The notes under the pieces are model-generated. The model saw nothing but the letters and a program-made list of their open reading frames with translations, did not search any database and was not told the DNA's origin. Shown in pieces: positions 21,001-34,947 of a stretch of 64,000 bases of DNA (position 1 is the first letter of the stretch; each line of letters starts with the position of its first letter). The stretch lies in assembly GCA_002245135.1 (NCBI GenBank), contig NGBS01000002.1, forward strand, positions 248,001 to 312,000, in the 5' to 3' direction. The position numbers were made by a program, and so were the translations under genes. The DNA is from Proteromonas lacertae (Eukaryota > Sar > Bigyra > Opalinata > Proteromonadidae).

Positions 21001-24000
21001 ATTTTAAATAACAAGAACGGGTATGTTGACGAATAGACATCAGAGATAAAATAAACAAATATATTCTTTATTGAAGTTTCCACATTCAAAACATACGAAT
21101 AAGATGAAAGAACTGATAATAATGATGGTAAACTACTTGTTGATTCCTTTTTTTCTACATTCTTAGATTCATTTAAAAGAGGTAAAAGTAGTGTACCATT
21201 TATTCTTATATTAATTGGCATTAACGAGATAATTTTCAAGTTAATAGATCTTTTAATCATATTCACTGAACAAGTAATATTAAATGGAATTGATGTAATA
21301 AGTTGATTTTCAATTGTATCTTCTAACAATAGGATATCTGCTTTATTACATAAAATGCAAATGGTCAAGTTTTTATTGTCTTTGCTATCAACATATAAAC
21401 ATGATAATGTTAAATTAAATAATACTCTAACACCTATCTCTTCATACACAGAAACACATGCATTGTTAATATTGACTGTTAGTAGAATTGGTGAATAGGA
21501 AAATAATGGTTGATTTGAACTACCAGAATCTGGAGAAGATGCAAATGATAATGAATCTATAATAGCTACAACATGATCTACAAATTGATTTAAATGATTT
21601 GAAACATTCAATATAGGTAAATCTATATCCATCTTTGCATAACTATCAGAACATTTGCTAAACATAGATTCTACTTTCAGGAAACTACATAGTTCATCAT
21701 CTCCAAATTGACATATTGTGTAATTATCATTCATGTTATCTTTCAGAGTTATATATTCTAGACCAGCTTTAATAATTACAATTGAATAACTCATAGTAAT
21801 AACAGCATTTATCTGTTTTATATTCATTTCATAGTTTATATCTTTTTCTACTAGAAAAGCAGATATTTTGTTCATATTAATCTTCAATCTAATAAAAGAA
21901 CCTGATGATTGAGAAGATGATGAATTAGATGAATTTTTCTTTTGAGGTTGTAGTATTGAAGATAAGTTTGAATCATTAATAGACATTGTTAAACTTTTAT
22001 CATTCTTTGAAAAATTATATGAATGTAAAATTGCATTAATTGTTTGAACCGATTCAATTCTTATAGTAACAACAGTTGAATCAATCACTATGTTTAAATA
22101 ATCATAAGAATTATGCTGTGATACTATAATATTAGGGATAGTAAGAATGGTACATTTTACATTACTACTATTTGAGAATACTAATATTTCACCAACATTT
22201 GCTGAACAAGATTCTATGCTACTCCACAATGATAAATCACATGCTGAATGAGATATGGATAATTCTAAAAATTCAGAAATATTTAATGAATTAATTAACT
22301 TGGCTGAAAATGAATTTAACTGGACTGAGATAATAAATGGATTTGATACGGGATATGTACTTTTTTGTGAAGATGATTGAAGTGATTGAAATATTTTTAG
22401 AGAATAAACCTCTCTATATAAAAGAACTAAATAAGTAGGTAATAATTCTGAATATATATCCCCCACACTACATTCGATTGTAGTGATTGAAGAATCTTTA
22501 TTAGTTTTCATTGATAAAGCTACAGCATCAGAATTTTGTGAATGAATAAACATTATATTATTCCGTTTATGATTCTCTACAAAAAGTGAAAAAACTGAAA
22601 CATCTACACATGAATTGAATAAGGTTTGATAAATGTTTATAATTGATTTATTTATATCTAATTTACATAACTGAACATTCTCATCTGTTTGTAAAACTAT
22701 TGAAATTTGATCTATAGAAACTCTCAAATCTATCAATTTCTTATCAAGTTTCTTTGACAATTCCGAATATACACTTCGTTTGGATTTTGATACTAGAAAT
22801 ACCATTTTTGATTGTAATAAATAATCAAAAGTGTCATTATCTCTTTCTTTATTTGGCAGTATTGATGTTGATTCAAAAGAAGTTTTTTCAATTATGCTCT
22901 TAATTGATGGTGAGTTAAGAAAATAAAATAAAACTTCATATGAGTCTTTGTGAATATTAATTAGAAAATTTTGTATATCAATATCAACTGATTGAATTGG
23001 TTTTGAAAATGAACAATTGTTTGACAAATGATATACTTTGTCATATTTAATAAGGAGAAATGGAACAGTTGAAATAGAATTAGATGATTGAAATAAGTAT
23101 AACATATTTTTATTATTCTATTACAATAATATAGAAGATGTTTAATATACTCTACTATTCCCCATCAAATAGTTATTTATAATATTCAATTTGGCAACTG
23201 AAAATGAAGCGCTAGTACTATAATATAATTGCATCAATTTAGTTGATATATGATGAATAGAAAGTGTTACAATTGGATCTATTAAATAATGACTATGATA
23301 AAAATAAATATACTTGGATTGCCTATTGATATACCTATATGATTTATATTACAACTAACATCAAATAAAACAATTGAGTATCTATCATAGGTAGAATGAC
23401 GATAAATGAGTTGAGATGGTTTTTGATAAGGAGATATATCCGCTTTCTATAAATTACAAAATAAAAAAGATGATATATAGTATATAATACATGTAAAAAC
23501 ATTCCATCTAAATTACTGGAAAAAGATTTACACTTTCTTAAAATGCGTATTTTTACATGTCTCTTTTCTTCTGTATAATGATTCACCAATTCTAAAGTTT
23601 TGTTATACAATGACTGACTAATGTTACTATCAATTGAATTAATAGAGAAAGAAATTGAAAATGATGGTTTATTTGATGTTTGGTAATATAAATTCCTTTT
23701 AATAACAAGTGATATAGATTTTATAACCAACAATTCATTCTATGAAATACTAAAATATAAAATTTATACAGTTATGTTATAATAATCTACATAACAAGAC
23801 ATATTCTCTATAGATAGATTATATTTGTCATGCGAATTACCTCTATAATATTTTTAATAACATAAACAGTATCATACGTATGTTGTTGTGCTAATAACTT
23901 TACATCGTCTATGCTTATTCTTAAATCAAAATTCTCTTCGTGAAACATTGATGGAACTATAACAGAACAGCCATAGAATTCAATGTCAAAATGACTTTCA

Positions 24001-26291
24001 TTATTTGATTGTAATGAATCTGATAATGATCTATGAATCTCGATAATATTAAAAGGATAGATAAATTGGTTTGTTGCAACATCAACATTGATAGATTCTT
24101 TAGTTGGTTTAATGTAGATATCATATAGGCACTTAAAAAGCTTCCAATCAAATGCAATTATAAACGATTGAATTCTAACAACAGTCTTATCAGATGATTC
24201 AGTATTATCTGTTGAATGAAGTAATGAATAACTTAATGAATTCTATGATTATAATGTAATTATATATATATATATATACTTCTATATTATTATTATCTTT
24301 GTATAATATTTTGGGATATTTTTTACTTGTTAGATTTTTAACTTCAACATTCTCTATTTCAAAACCAATATAAAAAGGTTGTTTTTGATGGATAAGATAA
24401 AAATTGGTATTATAAATATCTAGCGATAATAAAGGATCTAAATTGTTATAAACTCTAAAACTAAAGGATTTTAAAGAAAACTGAAAATAGGATAGAATGT
24501 CATATGTATCACATTCTGTATATTGAGTTTGAGATAGAGGATCAATTTTCAATTCTGAACATAACTTATAGTATAATTCTTCTTTCGTTTTTTCATTTCG
24601 ACTAATAATCATAATCAATACAAATATATACTGTTGTGACAGATAGAGAAACAGTCTCTCGTTGTTTACGTCACTTTCTCCTGTTTCTGAATATAACATT
24701 GACAATTTCACTTGTTTTCTCCACTTTAAAACAGATTTTAAACTTATATTCTCTTCTATCTTATTGAATGCTTGTATTATTTCATAAGGTATATTTGAAT
24801 TGTTTTGTAGATGAATCTATAAAAAAATATACAGATTTATATGATTTTATAAGAAATACAAGTAGTTGTTTGTATATTGGAACATATTTTTTATACTGCC
24901 TTTTACTTGTTAAATTCTGTTGATATTTTCTTTCATTAATTATTCTTGATAATACTATTTTCCATTGTAGTTTCTTATTTGCAGATGATGATTTTTGCTT
25001 AGAATAGTAACTTGATATAGACACTATTGACTGGTATTGCTGTTGGTTAATATTGATACATAGATTACTACAATCTACTTTGATTGTGTATATTGCACTA
25101 CTAATATTGATGTATGTCAAAGCACAATTATAAATATTATTAGCTCTATATACATTTTATAATAAATACAACAATTATATACAAATCAATATTAGTTTGA
25201 CATATAGGGTTCTTAATAAATGATTCATAAATACCTTCTGTATCTGTCAATAAAACACTATTCATAGAATGTAGTAAAGTAGATAATAATTCATCTAGAA
25301 ATATAGATATATCAGAGTATATACTCATTAAATCATTATTTTCATTTATTTTTAGTCTAATTTTAATGTAATTATATATTTCTGCAGATGTATTTCTTCT
25401 TTTACTTTTATCTCTTTGATCAAAAATAAAGTTACATTCACAACTAAAAGGTTCAATTAGAAAATGGTGTGGCAAAATATAAAAATGATTATGCTTTTGG
25501 AAGGGAGAACCCATCAATGTAACAAATTTATTTGAATTATTACACAGCCCTATTTTTGATTTGTTACAATCAAAATACACTCTTAATTGATTGAGTGATA
25601 TAATTTTCTTTAAAATTGATGAGAATAAATGTGATCTATCTGATGATTGTGTTGAAAAAGAATCAATTATTATTCCTGCTGAAAAAATTGGAGCTATTTC
25701 AGTTCTATTAAATGAATATAATCTATTATACTCTGTGTTTTCATATCTAATATGAATATTCTTAATTTGAACTTCTACTTTATCAGCAAGATTACTTAAT
25801 AATTTTGACACAAATCCCTCAAAGAAGAATGATCCTGGAAATGATGAGGATGATACGTTATTATTACTATTTGTCTATGAATATAAGATATGAGGATAGC
25901 TAATACTCTTCTTCTTGGTGGATTTGTATTTTTCTTAATTTCTTTTGGGTTTCTTTTCACTGATTTAACTAACAAAAAAATATTTTCTGCCACTATTGAA
26001 ACATGTGAAATGAACCAATTCTTCCAACATATCTATTTGTAAGTGATTATTCAATTATACAGCAATATTCAATTTTCCAATTAAACTATCTTCTACAACT
26101 ACAAAATCATTTAGCTGTGATAAAGATTGTTTTTTAAGTTTCTAAATAACAAAATGATTCTATCTTTATACCAAATTCTCAAATTGTAATTTACCATCCC
26201 AGAATGATAACTTCACATCATTTTTGTTGATACCTTCAATATAATCTCCTAAGAAATCAGACAGAATACCCGAAAGAAAGTTTTCTAACAT
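15018..26291 (-). CDS. VPS13: VPS13 lipid-transfer protein
   Basis: About 11.3 kb and more than 15 exons, roughly 3,400 residues (yeast 3,144), including one exon of about 2,160 codons (23105-16626). The chorein N-terminus MLENFLSGILSDFLGDYIEG starts at 26291. SKLLSNLADKVEVQIKNIHI near 25800 is the classic VPS13 signature. The long central part is beta-rich with low sequence constraint. The VAB-like region lies around 17.5-20 kb. The end carries the ATG2-C-like helices (SIKTGVSQLMEKSFKGI near 16050) and a PH-like end (EILIVTDESVICID, KVKWVFDLQ). VPS13 forms bridge-like channels moving lipids between organelles. The final exon ends at 15018 with RKMSRCNL. I did not verify every junction in 26100-23100. 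Confidence 0.9.
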
Positions 26292-26323
26292 TTGAAAGAA
26301 TACATGTATTAATGTGTATTAAC
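26292..26323. promoter_or_regulatory. 32-bp divergent spacer, VPS13 / NPRL3
   Basis: Only 32 bases separate the start codons of two divergent genes. Promoter elements and 5' UTRs must be extremely short or overlap the opposite transcript. Confidence 0.5.
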
Positions 26324-27820
26324 ATGTCTTCTAATATTTTGGGTATTGTGCTAGTATAACCAATAATTGTATAGAATTATAGATTTCATCTGACCTTAGT
26401 GGTAGAGCTAAGTATTTTAATATATTGATAATGTCTTTATAGTCCAATTTTCACTTATCCAGTCAACCCTTCATTAAGTGAACTTTTAAGCTCAAATGAT
26501 AAAACTTCAAACGATATAATAGAATATCTTGATCAACTATATCAAAGAAACAGGATTAGTAGTTTGATATGTTATTTGGTAACCATAGGGGATTTAAAAG
26601 TTATAATACCATCAGAAATACAAAATAGTCAGGATAATTCATTCTTTTATCTATCATTTATTCTTAATGAAAACCAAGATGAAAATGATGATTTAGTGAA
26701 TCTTCTAAATCAAATTAATAGCAGTTTAAAAGTAGAAGAGAATCGTAATAATTATGTTTCAAAAGAAATAAAGCAATTATTAGCAATAAAAGATGAAATC
26801 TATCAAACATATTCACAAATCAATCAGAATTTATTGGAATATTTAGTTCAACAGCAATTATCCAAATCATCTTTAGCTTCTTTCATTAAGAAATTATTTT
26901 ATCATATAAATAACAGTAATAATAATAATATAGATTCTATTTATATAAACTCAACAATTATACTAAATTCTTCATCATTATGTCTTACCGTATTATCCCA
27001 ACTACAATTATATCATTCTTTATATTTCATTAAACCTAAGAGTAAAGTAATTAAAGAATTAGAATCAAAGCATTATGGAGATTTAATAGAAGTAATCAAT
27101 CATATAAATTCCAATTTAACACTTCAGAATTTATGTTATTTATTACACATTTCAAGAAATCAAATTCTAAACTATAGTAGTTATTTAATATTAAAAGGAT
27201 ATATGAAATATGGTCATCCAATGAACAGTTGTAATGCATCTTATTTTAGTCACTTTAGAATCAATTCAAATATACTGAAGAATAAGAATTGTGAGATAGA
27301 ATTTATAAAAGAATTTCCATCAATTAACATATCTTTTAATGATTTATTATCACTTTATAAATGTGGAATTCCTTTGGAGATTATAGAAAAGATAGATAGA
27401 ATCAATAACATATCCATATTAACTGTATGTATTATATTGATTTTTGTAATAATGTAGGAATGGTTATTATCACATAATTGTTTAAGACAATTACATCCGA
27501 TTGGTTATTATATTGAAGAAATATCAATTCCTATTGCTACACCAACTGGAACAGCATCAACACCAGAGAGAATAGATTTGTTCACATTATCAAAATCTGA
27601 AGGTGGTACAACATCACTATCCAGTATAAATTCAAATAGAAAAGATCAAACGTATTACTACAATTTGTTGGTTGAGTATTTGCAACATAAGAACGATATG
27701 TGTGAGTATTTGTTTGAAATACCTGAGTGTGATATTCCTGAGTTTGATAAAATGATAGAAGAACATGAAAATGAGTTTTTAATCACTTATGTTGAATATG
27801 ATGATGAATTTGCTGTATAG
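26324..27820 (+). CDS. NPRL3: GATOR1 complex subunit NPRL3 (Npr3)
   Basis: Four exons, introns of 29, 31 and 33 nt, product 467 residues. The N-terminal longin-type start is MSSNILGIVLISSDLSGRAN followed by PIFTYP, as in NPRL3 (ILVSSGSRGNKLLFRYP). Later matches are FYLSFILNENQD (the FNVVFAL block), SKEIKQLLAIKDE (TREAKLILALQDE), the region SLYFIKPKSKVIKELES, and the repeated winged-helix-like C-terminus with LQNLCYLLHISRNQILNYSS. NPRL3 with NPRL2 and DEPDC5 forms the GAP for Rag GTPases that restrains TORC1 when amino acids are low. Start codons of NPRL3 and VPS13 lie 32 bases apart. Confidence 0.85.
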
Positions 27821-27990
27821 CACTAAAAGATATGTTTATAATCTGTATTTGTGTTGTATTTCTTGGAAAGAAGTCTTGATATATTGAAAATAAAAATATA
27901 TTCGTTTTAGAATCGTAATTATTTTAAAAATTTCATTTTTCTGACTTTAATAATTTACATAACTTTTAAACTCAATTCCAATTTTTCACA

Positions 27991-30932
27991 ATGTCATTTT
28001 TAGATTTCGAAGTAAAAGGATCAGGCATAGCTACTATGAACGGAATTTACAAGTATAAATCACATTTCTATAAATAAATAATTAGGTTCAATGCAGATAT
28101 GAATCACACTTATTGTGGTCCAAACAACTTCACCATTAAAAAGGATGAAGATGGCAGTTGGTGTATTTCTGACAATATTACAAAGTATTATACAGTAAGA
28201 GTTGATCCTATGTGTCAAGCTCCACCACCCTATGGTTGGACAAAAGAAAATGCAGGCAGAGATCCAATACCGCAAGTATTTCCTTTGAAATCAAGTAGTT
28301 CTATTACAATTGATGAAGATGAAACACCAGAAGAAGATAATCCATCATTTCATTTCGACAAAAACGAATATGAAAAAGATAAAGACAACTATTTTTACAC
28401 TCATTTCTTCAAATTTACCACCTATAATCATTATATAGATGTTATTCAATGCATTGAGAATGGTTGTCCTGTAAATTTAATAGATCCATCAACTAATAAC
28501 ACTGCGTTGAAAATAGCCTGTAAATGTGGTTATTTGAGAATGTGCCAATATTTATTAAATCATCAAGCTATAATTGATCCTACACCTAATGAATATAATT
28601 GTTTACAATTAGCAATATTACATAATCGAATAGAAATTGTGAAATTAATTTTACCAAATTGTTCATCTATTATAAATAAGCAAGATCCAACTGGTGAATG
28701 TCCTATTCATATTTGTTCAAAGAATAATTTCTTAGATATTGTAAAATTACTAGTAGAAGAGAGTGAAGTTAATTTAACTATAAAAAATAAGAATAAAATA
28801 ACTCCACTTCATTATGCATGTATTTCAATACAACATTATCATTTATGTCAATATATTTTATCAAGATTGAATAAGAATCTAGAAGCAGTTAATGCTGAAG
28901 ATATTAATGGAGATACACCATTACATTATGCTTCTAAGAACAATTGTGATATTATTATTCAATTATTATTAGATAATTTAGCTGATGTTACAAAAATGAA
29001 TAAAGATGGTGAAACTGCTTATGATATATCGAAGAAGTTTAATTTTTTGAGATGTTTAGAAGCGTTAGAAGAGAATGATTGTAATAGTAACTTAGATTCA
29101 TTAAATTCATCATACAGTAACAGTTATAAGAAGAGAAGAAAATCATCAAATGTTGTTGAATATCCAATAAGTATATATTAATATTATATTATGTATTGTA
29201 ATAGATGTATTTGATTATCAAGACAATAGATGGGGATATTATAAAACAGAAAAGTATTAATATATTATTATTATCATTTTATTAGTCATCCAGAACCTCC
29301 ACCAGTATTTTATACTGATACAAAAGAGAATGGTATTTGGTATACATACAAGACGAAGTATATAAATGGAGTAACATTCTTTGAATGTGAAGAAACTGGT
29401 AAAACAATTACTAAAGATCCAAGAGAAAGCGAAGTATTAATTATATATTTATTTATTGTCTTTGAAATAGTATTTTGCTTGTCCATTATCAATATATTCA
29501 CCATCTTTGGATGTAAAACCAACTAAATGTTTTTCACCACAAATGCTTCCTCTATCTAAGTCAGATGGTGGATTTTCTCCCACCAGTAGAGATGTTGCAA
29601 TGTATAGAAAGAAATGTTTGAGGTTAGAGAAAGAGATTGATATATTGAAGAAATCTATTGCTGATAATAGTATTAATTCATATTATATATTTATAAATAG
29701 AGAAACAATATGATGAAGATTTGGTTCATTTAAAAGATCATCAAATATCAGAATTGAGAAAAAGAGATGAAACATTAGATGAATATTATATTAGACTGAA
29801 AGAAATGGAAAGATCAAGTAATAAAGAATCACCAACCAATAACACTAATAATAATACTAATGCAAAACCAGTAGAAGATAAAAATACAAAACAATTAAAC
29901 GAAGAATTAGAGAAAATCAAAAAGGAAAAGAAAGAGTTAGAAGAAAGGATGAAAAAAGAGAAAGAAATATTATTAAAACAGAACAATGAATTAAAGAAGA
30001 GAATCGTACAACAGAAATCATCTATCAGTTCAATCACATCTGCATCATCATCTGATGTAAATAGTAGTCCTAATAGTCCAAATATAACTAATAAATCAGA
30101 AATAGAAATTATAATTAGTCCAATGTTTCAAGAGAAATTCATAGTATATATATTATATATATATAATATTTAATAGCTTCAATCTTATTCAACATTAAGT
30201 AATAAAATACCAATATATTCTGCAATTCAAAAGTCTAATAATGCCGTTCGATTGATAAAGTATATTACAAATGTAAAAGAGTCACAATATCAGAAGTATT
30301 TACCTATATGGAAGATTATTAACAATGCAACAACAGCCACATTCCACTACTTCAATAAAACCAATGTATTTTATAATAAAGAGAATGAAACACTGTTATT
30401 GGTAATGCCACAATTGAAATCAAAATCCTTACAAACTGTTAATCCAAAGGATTTAAAAATTGGTGATATTAAGAATATATTCAATGATGTTTTAAAAGGA
30501 TTAGAATTTCTGGAACAAAAGAAATTATATCATGGAAATTTGAAACTATCAAATATCATCTGGAGAGGTGATAATAATCTTGTTATTACTGATTATTGGC
30601 AGAATTTATTCACTAATTATAAACAGTCTAATGTTATTGAAAGAGATTGTATTGATATGTATAGCGTTGAGAGAATAAGAGGTGCTGAAATTGATATAAA
30701 GAGTGATGTTTGGAGTGTTGGATGTATTTTATATTACTTGTTTTCTGAGAAGAATAAATTCCCTTTTACTGGAGCTACTACACACGAGACAATGATCAAT
30801 ATATTGAAAGTGAAGTATGATGAATTATCTAACAATAGCCAGGTTAATTCAATACTTAAGAAAATATTTATTGCCAATAGAAAGGAAAGAATAAGTATTA
30901 AAGAATTGAGTGTACAAATACAAAAATTGTAA
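27991..30932 (+). CDS. Ankyrin-repeat / coiled-coil / pseudokinase fusion protein
   Basis: Seven exons, introns 31-37 nt, one frame of 913 residues. Order: an N-terminal module (ATMNGIYKFN, GSWCISDN, YY, PPPYGW) of a kind I associate with protist proteins; about six ankyrin repeats (for example NKITPLHYACISIQHYHLCQ, NGDTPLHYASKNNCDIIIQL); a Trp/Tyr-rich WW-like stretch (NRWGYYKTE, NGIWYTYKTKYINGVTFFE); a long coiled coil near 29.6-30.0 kb; and a C-terminal kinase fold. In the kinase, HRD is replaced by HGN (YHGNLKLSN), DFG by DYW, and no Gly-rich loop or VAIK lysine is apparent, while SDVWSVGCILYYL is kept. It therefore looks catalytically dead: a scaffold or allosteric regulator by inference. 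Confidence 0.85.
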
Positions 30933-31035
30933 ATATTGAATATTGTAATGTATAATTTTGTTTGTTTTTATGTTTTTTAAAACATCAAGCTTTCATCAAA
31001 AGCTTGAAACATATTTTGCTTATTTTTCTTGATAT

Positions 31036-33198
31036 ATGGATTCTTCAGGTAGATCAAAACGTCATCATCATCATAGCTATTCGAGTTCATCCAAAAGACA
31101 AAAAAGGTCTGATGAAAAAGAAGAAGATGTTTATGAATTAGTCACAGAGAGAATTTCCTACTATGTACCAGTTAATGGTTTAGTTACGAACCTGGGTGAT
31201 GATTCAAAGAAATTAATATTGTCTCTAGCTAAGTATTTTAGAAGAATCACAGTATTCGTCAGAGAAGACATTCAAATTGCATCAAATCTAGTTCATGTGT
31301 TTGATGGTCATGATGAGCAGATTAAGAAAGGCTTAAACAATGTTTATAAAGAAAAACATGATATTGTCATATATAAACCACAGTATATACAATCTTATTC
31401 TATTTTCTACACTTAGTTATAATGAAGAAGAGAAAGAAAAAGAATTACTTCAAAAGTCTGAAATAGATATTCAAGAAATGATCAACAGATTGAAAGGTTT
31501 GACCAGATATATAGCAGTGATATTACCTGATAATTATGATATTAACTCATCCATATCATTAGGGACAAATATCAACTTGTTAGAAGCTAATTATTTTGAA
31601 CATGCCAAACAAGTGATGATGTTGTTGGAATATCCTGAATGTATTAACTTCTATATAATATTGTGTTTTTAGTTAATACATTATTATGCCAAAGTTTTGA
31701 AAAAACAGGAGATATTACTCATCCACAACTGTTATCATACTCTCCATCTGATTTGACTCAATTATCACAATCATTACCTCATTCAATTGTAGAAATGCAT
31801 ATGCAATTCTTAGAGTCATACTTGGAGAGAAATCCATATTATAATTACATAGTAGATCCAAACCCTAGTTTGGGTCAATTTCTGATTTCATTAAATAGAC
31901 ATTTTAATAATAATAATAATCTCAAATTAGTAGGAATATTTCAAGATCAAGGAAATTTTCAAAAAGTGGAGAATGTGAAGAATAATATCAAATTATATAA
32001 TATTAATGATAATGTTGATGTATATGAATCACCAAAAGCATTTTTATCTCAAAATATCACCAATACCACATCATTTTTACCATTAATATTTTATAGATTT
32101 ATCAATAGTTTTGATATAAAAGGATTTATTGAAAAAATAGCAATAAAACTATCATTAAACCAAACCATCTTAATATCCTGTAATTACAATATCACAATAC
32201 CAGAAGAATTAAAGTTAAAATATCATTTAAGGAAGGAAATCTTTGAATATAATAATACTAAATATGAATATTTATTATTATCACTTTGTAGTCATTTGAT
32301 AAAGAATGAAGATTATTTTATGAAGATATTTAATGACAATGACTATTTTGAAGAGAAAGGTGTATTTGTAAATATGCTAGGAAGCAGATATCATAAGAAA
32401 TGTCAATTAATGGAAGGATATTTATATCAAGAATCAAAGAGATTATGTAAAATAGAAGATGTCAATAATAATCAATTAAAAGATGATGAAATAATGAGTA
32501 AATTATTAGAATCCTATCATAAGAAACAAGATGTCAATGATTCCTATCACAAATCTGGTCTCCAAAATTTGGCACCCTTTATTTTCGGTGACCCACATTA
32601 CCGTTTCTCTCGTATATCTGAATTAATACCACCTGGTTCTTCATATCCTCGTATCTTAGTAGTAGGATCTGTTGATTGTGATATAACTTCACCATTACAT
32701 AAGAAATATCCATCTTCAGAAATATATATAATAGATACAATCGAATCAACTCCACGACAAGGTACTTTCTATCAAATAGACAGTAATAACAGTGAATTGT
32801 ATATGATATTAAACCATTCAATAAGTCTAATTATCTGTATATCATTACATCATTTTAACGATGTTAATAAACTATATGAGGAGTTTCAGAGGATAATGAG
32901 TGATAGTGGTGTTTTATTTGTTTATGAGCATGATTGTTCCACTATATTAGATTATAATACATTATACTTATACCATTTGTTCCATGAGAAATTCTTAATG
33001 AGATTAGATAAGAAGGAAAAACATCATATATGTAATTATAAATCAAGAAGTGAATGGGATTCTTTAGCTATTAAATATGGTTTTAGTATTGAGAATAATC
33101 ACTCTAAAAGTATTGAATGTGTTCCTCCGTTGAAAATGTTTTGTTCAGTGTTTAGTAAGACTATTGTTGATGAATTAGAAGAAGATAAAGATGAATAG
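31036..33198 (+). CDS. Two-domain class I methyltransferase-fold protein, function unknown
   Basis: Three exons, introns of 34 and 32 nt, 698 residues. A basic Ser/His leader (SKRHHHHSYSSSSKRQK) is followed by a small alpha/beta domain. Then comes a first methyltransferase-like domain (YNYIVDPNPSLGQFLISL..., NVKNNIKLYNI near 31850-32000) and a second one near 32600-33150 (YPRILVVGSVDCDI, IIDTIESTP, LIICISLHHFNDV, EEFQRIMSDSGVLFVYEHDC, YKSRSEWDSLAIKYGF). The second keeps the post-I acidic residue and motif IV-like region but lacks a canonical GxGxG motif I. RNA-cap or other nucleic-acid methylation would fit the double fold, but I cannot name a family, and catalytic activity is uncertain. Confidence 0.7.
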
Positions 33199-33289
33199 AT
33201 TATAAAATAAGTATTATAAATTTATTCTTTCTATTTTTGATTATAATAAGAAAATAAAATAAAATAGAAACACACAAAATAATTAATTA

Positions 33290-34800
33290 TTATTCAAAAG
33301 CAATATTTATATCAACTTTCACTTTATTTCCATTATCATTACATTCTATAAATAACTCATATTCACTCTCTTCATTGTATAATTTATGTATTGATTCTAT
33401 TTTGATAAATCCAATACCAGTTAAAAATGTACATCCTGGATTATAGAATATATTCGTGCATAATCCAACAATGTTATTTTCATTATCATATATTACTCCA
33501 TATCCTTCTTTACCTCCTTTTCTGATCTTCACATTTATTCTTACTATTGTTGTTTCAGACATCGTTAATTCTTCTAAACTACAAGCTGAAGGTAATACTG
33601 TTTTTATATATTGATTTCTTACAACAGAAAATGAATTAGGTAAATTTTCAATAATCTTCTGAATTGGTGAAGATAAGAAGGATGAAGAATTTGTTATATC
33701 AATATAATCAAATGGAAAACTAGGTATAAATAAAGAAATGAATATACAATGATAGTCCTCTGAATGAATAAACAGAATATAATTCATATATTCCTATTAT
33801 ACTACAACACTCAAATGATAATGACAATAACAAATCCATTGATGATGATTTTGATATAAATAAATGAATTCTATTTCTTCCACCAAAGGCATAGTTATTG
33901 CTTTTTGATTGATTAACAAATAATAATTCTTTTGACATTTCATTTAATGGTAAAAATAGAAAATCATTTTTCATTTCAGGATTTGAACAATAAATTGAAT
34001 TACTTTTATCATCAAATTCAAAAGAATGAAAACCTTTGAAATATCTTAGAACAACAGATTGAAGTACAGTATAATAACTCTTCGAATAGAATTCATAACA
34101 ACATAAATCATTATCAACTGAAACTGATATTATGTTTTTGAAATTACTCTCTATTTTGGCTTTTAAATCTTCAAGAAATATATCTAAATTAAAAGGATGA
34201 ATGTAAAGAAATATTGAATTATCTTTTTCATAATATAATGAGTTACATAATAAATTCATTGGAAATGTGTCAAATGAATATAATAATACTTCATATTCTG
34301 TATTTAATGAAATTGAGTTGATAAAAGATGGATCTAAATAATGTGATAATAATTCTCTGGTAATTTCATTTTTACCATTTAATATTACTCTAGTGTAGTA
34401 ACTAATATCACATGCAATAGATGCATTTCTTAATCTCTATTAGATATATACTTATTTATATACTTGAATGACAAATTTCTTTGTATTATTATGAGCTTGC
34501 TTTGGTATATTCCAATCCCATAATTCTACCATATTCATTCTTTTGGCATGCCATTTATTGGTTGCTAATTTCTTTATTCGTGATTCTTTCTTATATCTTG
34601 GCTATATGATATATAAATAATCAATATCACATACTTTCTTTAAATATCGGTTATATGAGCTATTCCTCCTTCTCAATTGCCTTGGATAGTCAACACAATC
34701 TATTTTACTCAATTCTATAGCATTTTTTATTTCAAACGATCTTGCCTAGTTGGATGGTAATAAAATAATATACATCAACAAAAGAACCAGCTGGAATCAT
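33290..34800 (-). CDS. POP1: RNase P/MRP subunit POP1, short form
   Basis: Five exons, introns 28, 33, 27 and 43 nt, product 459 residues, roughly half the length of yeast and animal POP1. The N-terminus has the family start AGSFVDARSFEIKNAIEL, then YPRQLRRRNSSYNRYLKK and KWHAKRMNMVELWDWNIP, corresponding to the RLR...R and THIWHAKRFHM..W conserved POP1 blocks. The C-terminus GVIYDNENNIVGLCTNIFYN and FLTGIGFIKIESIH matches the IVGFVTSG...GxGIGFV closing motif. The middle POPLD region is poorly conserved. POP1 is the largest protein of RNase P and RNase MRP, acting in tRNA 5' and rRNA processing. Confidence 0.85.
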
Positions 34801-34947
34801 TCAATAATTAAAATCTATTTTGATCAAGCCAAATTCATTTTTTATCATTTTAATTATGAATGTTGTTAATTTTTGAATGAGATTCTTACATATTATAAAA
34901 ACAAAATACACTATATATTATTAAATAGAAATGATAAAGCAGTTTTA

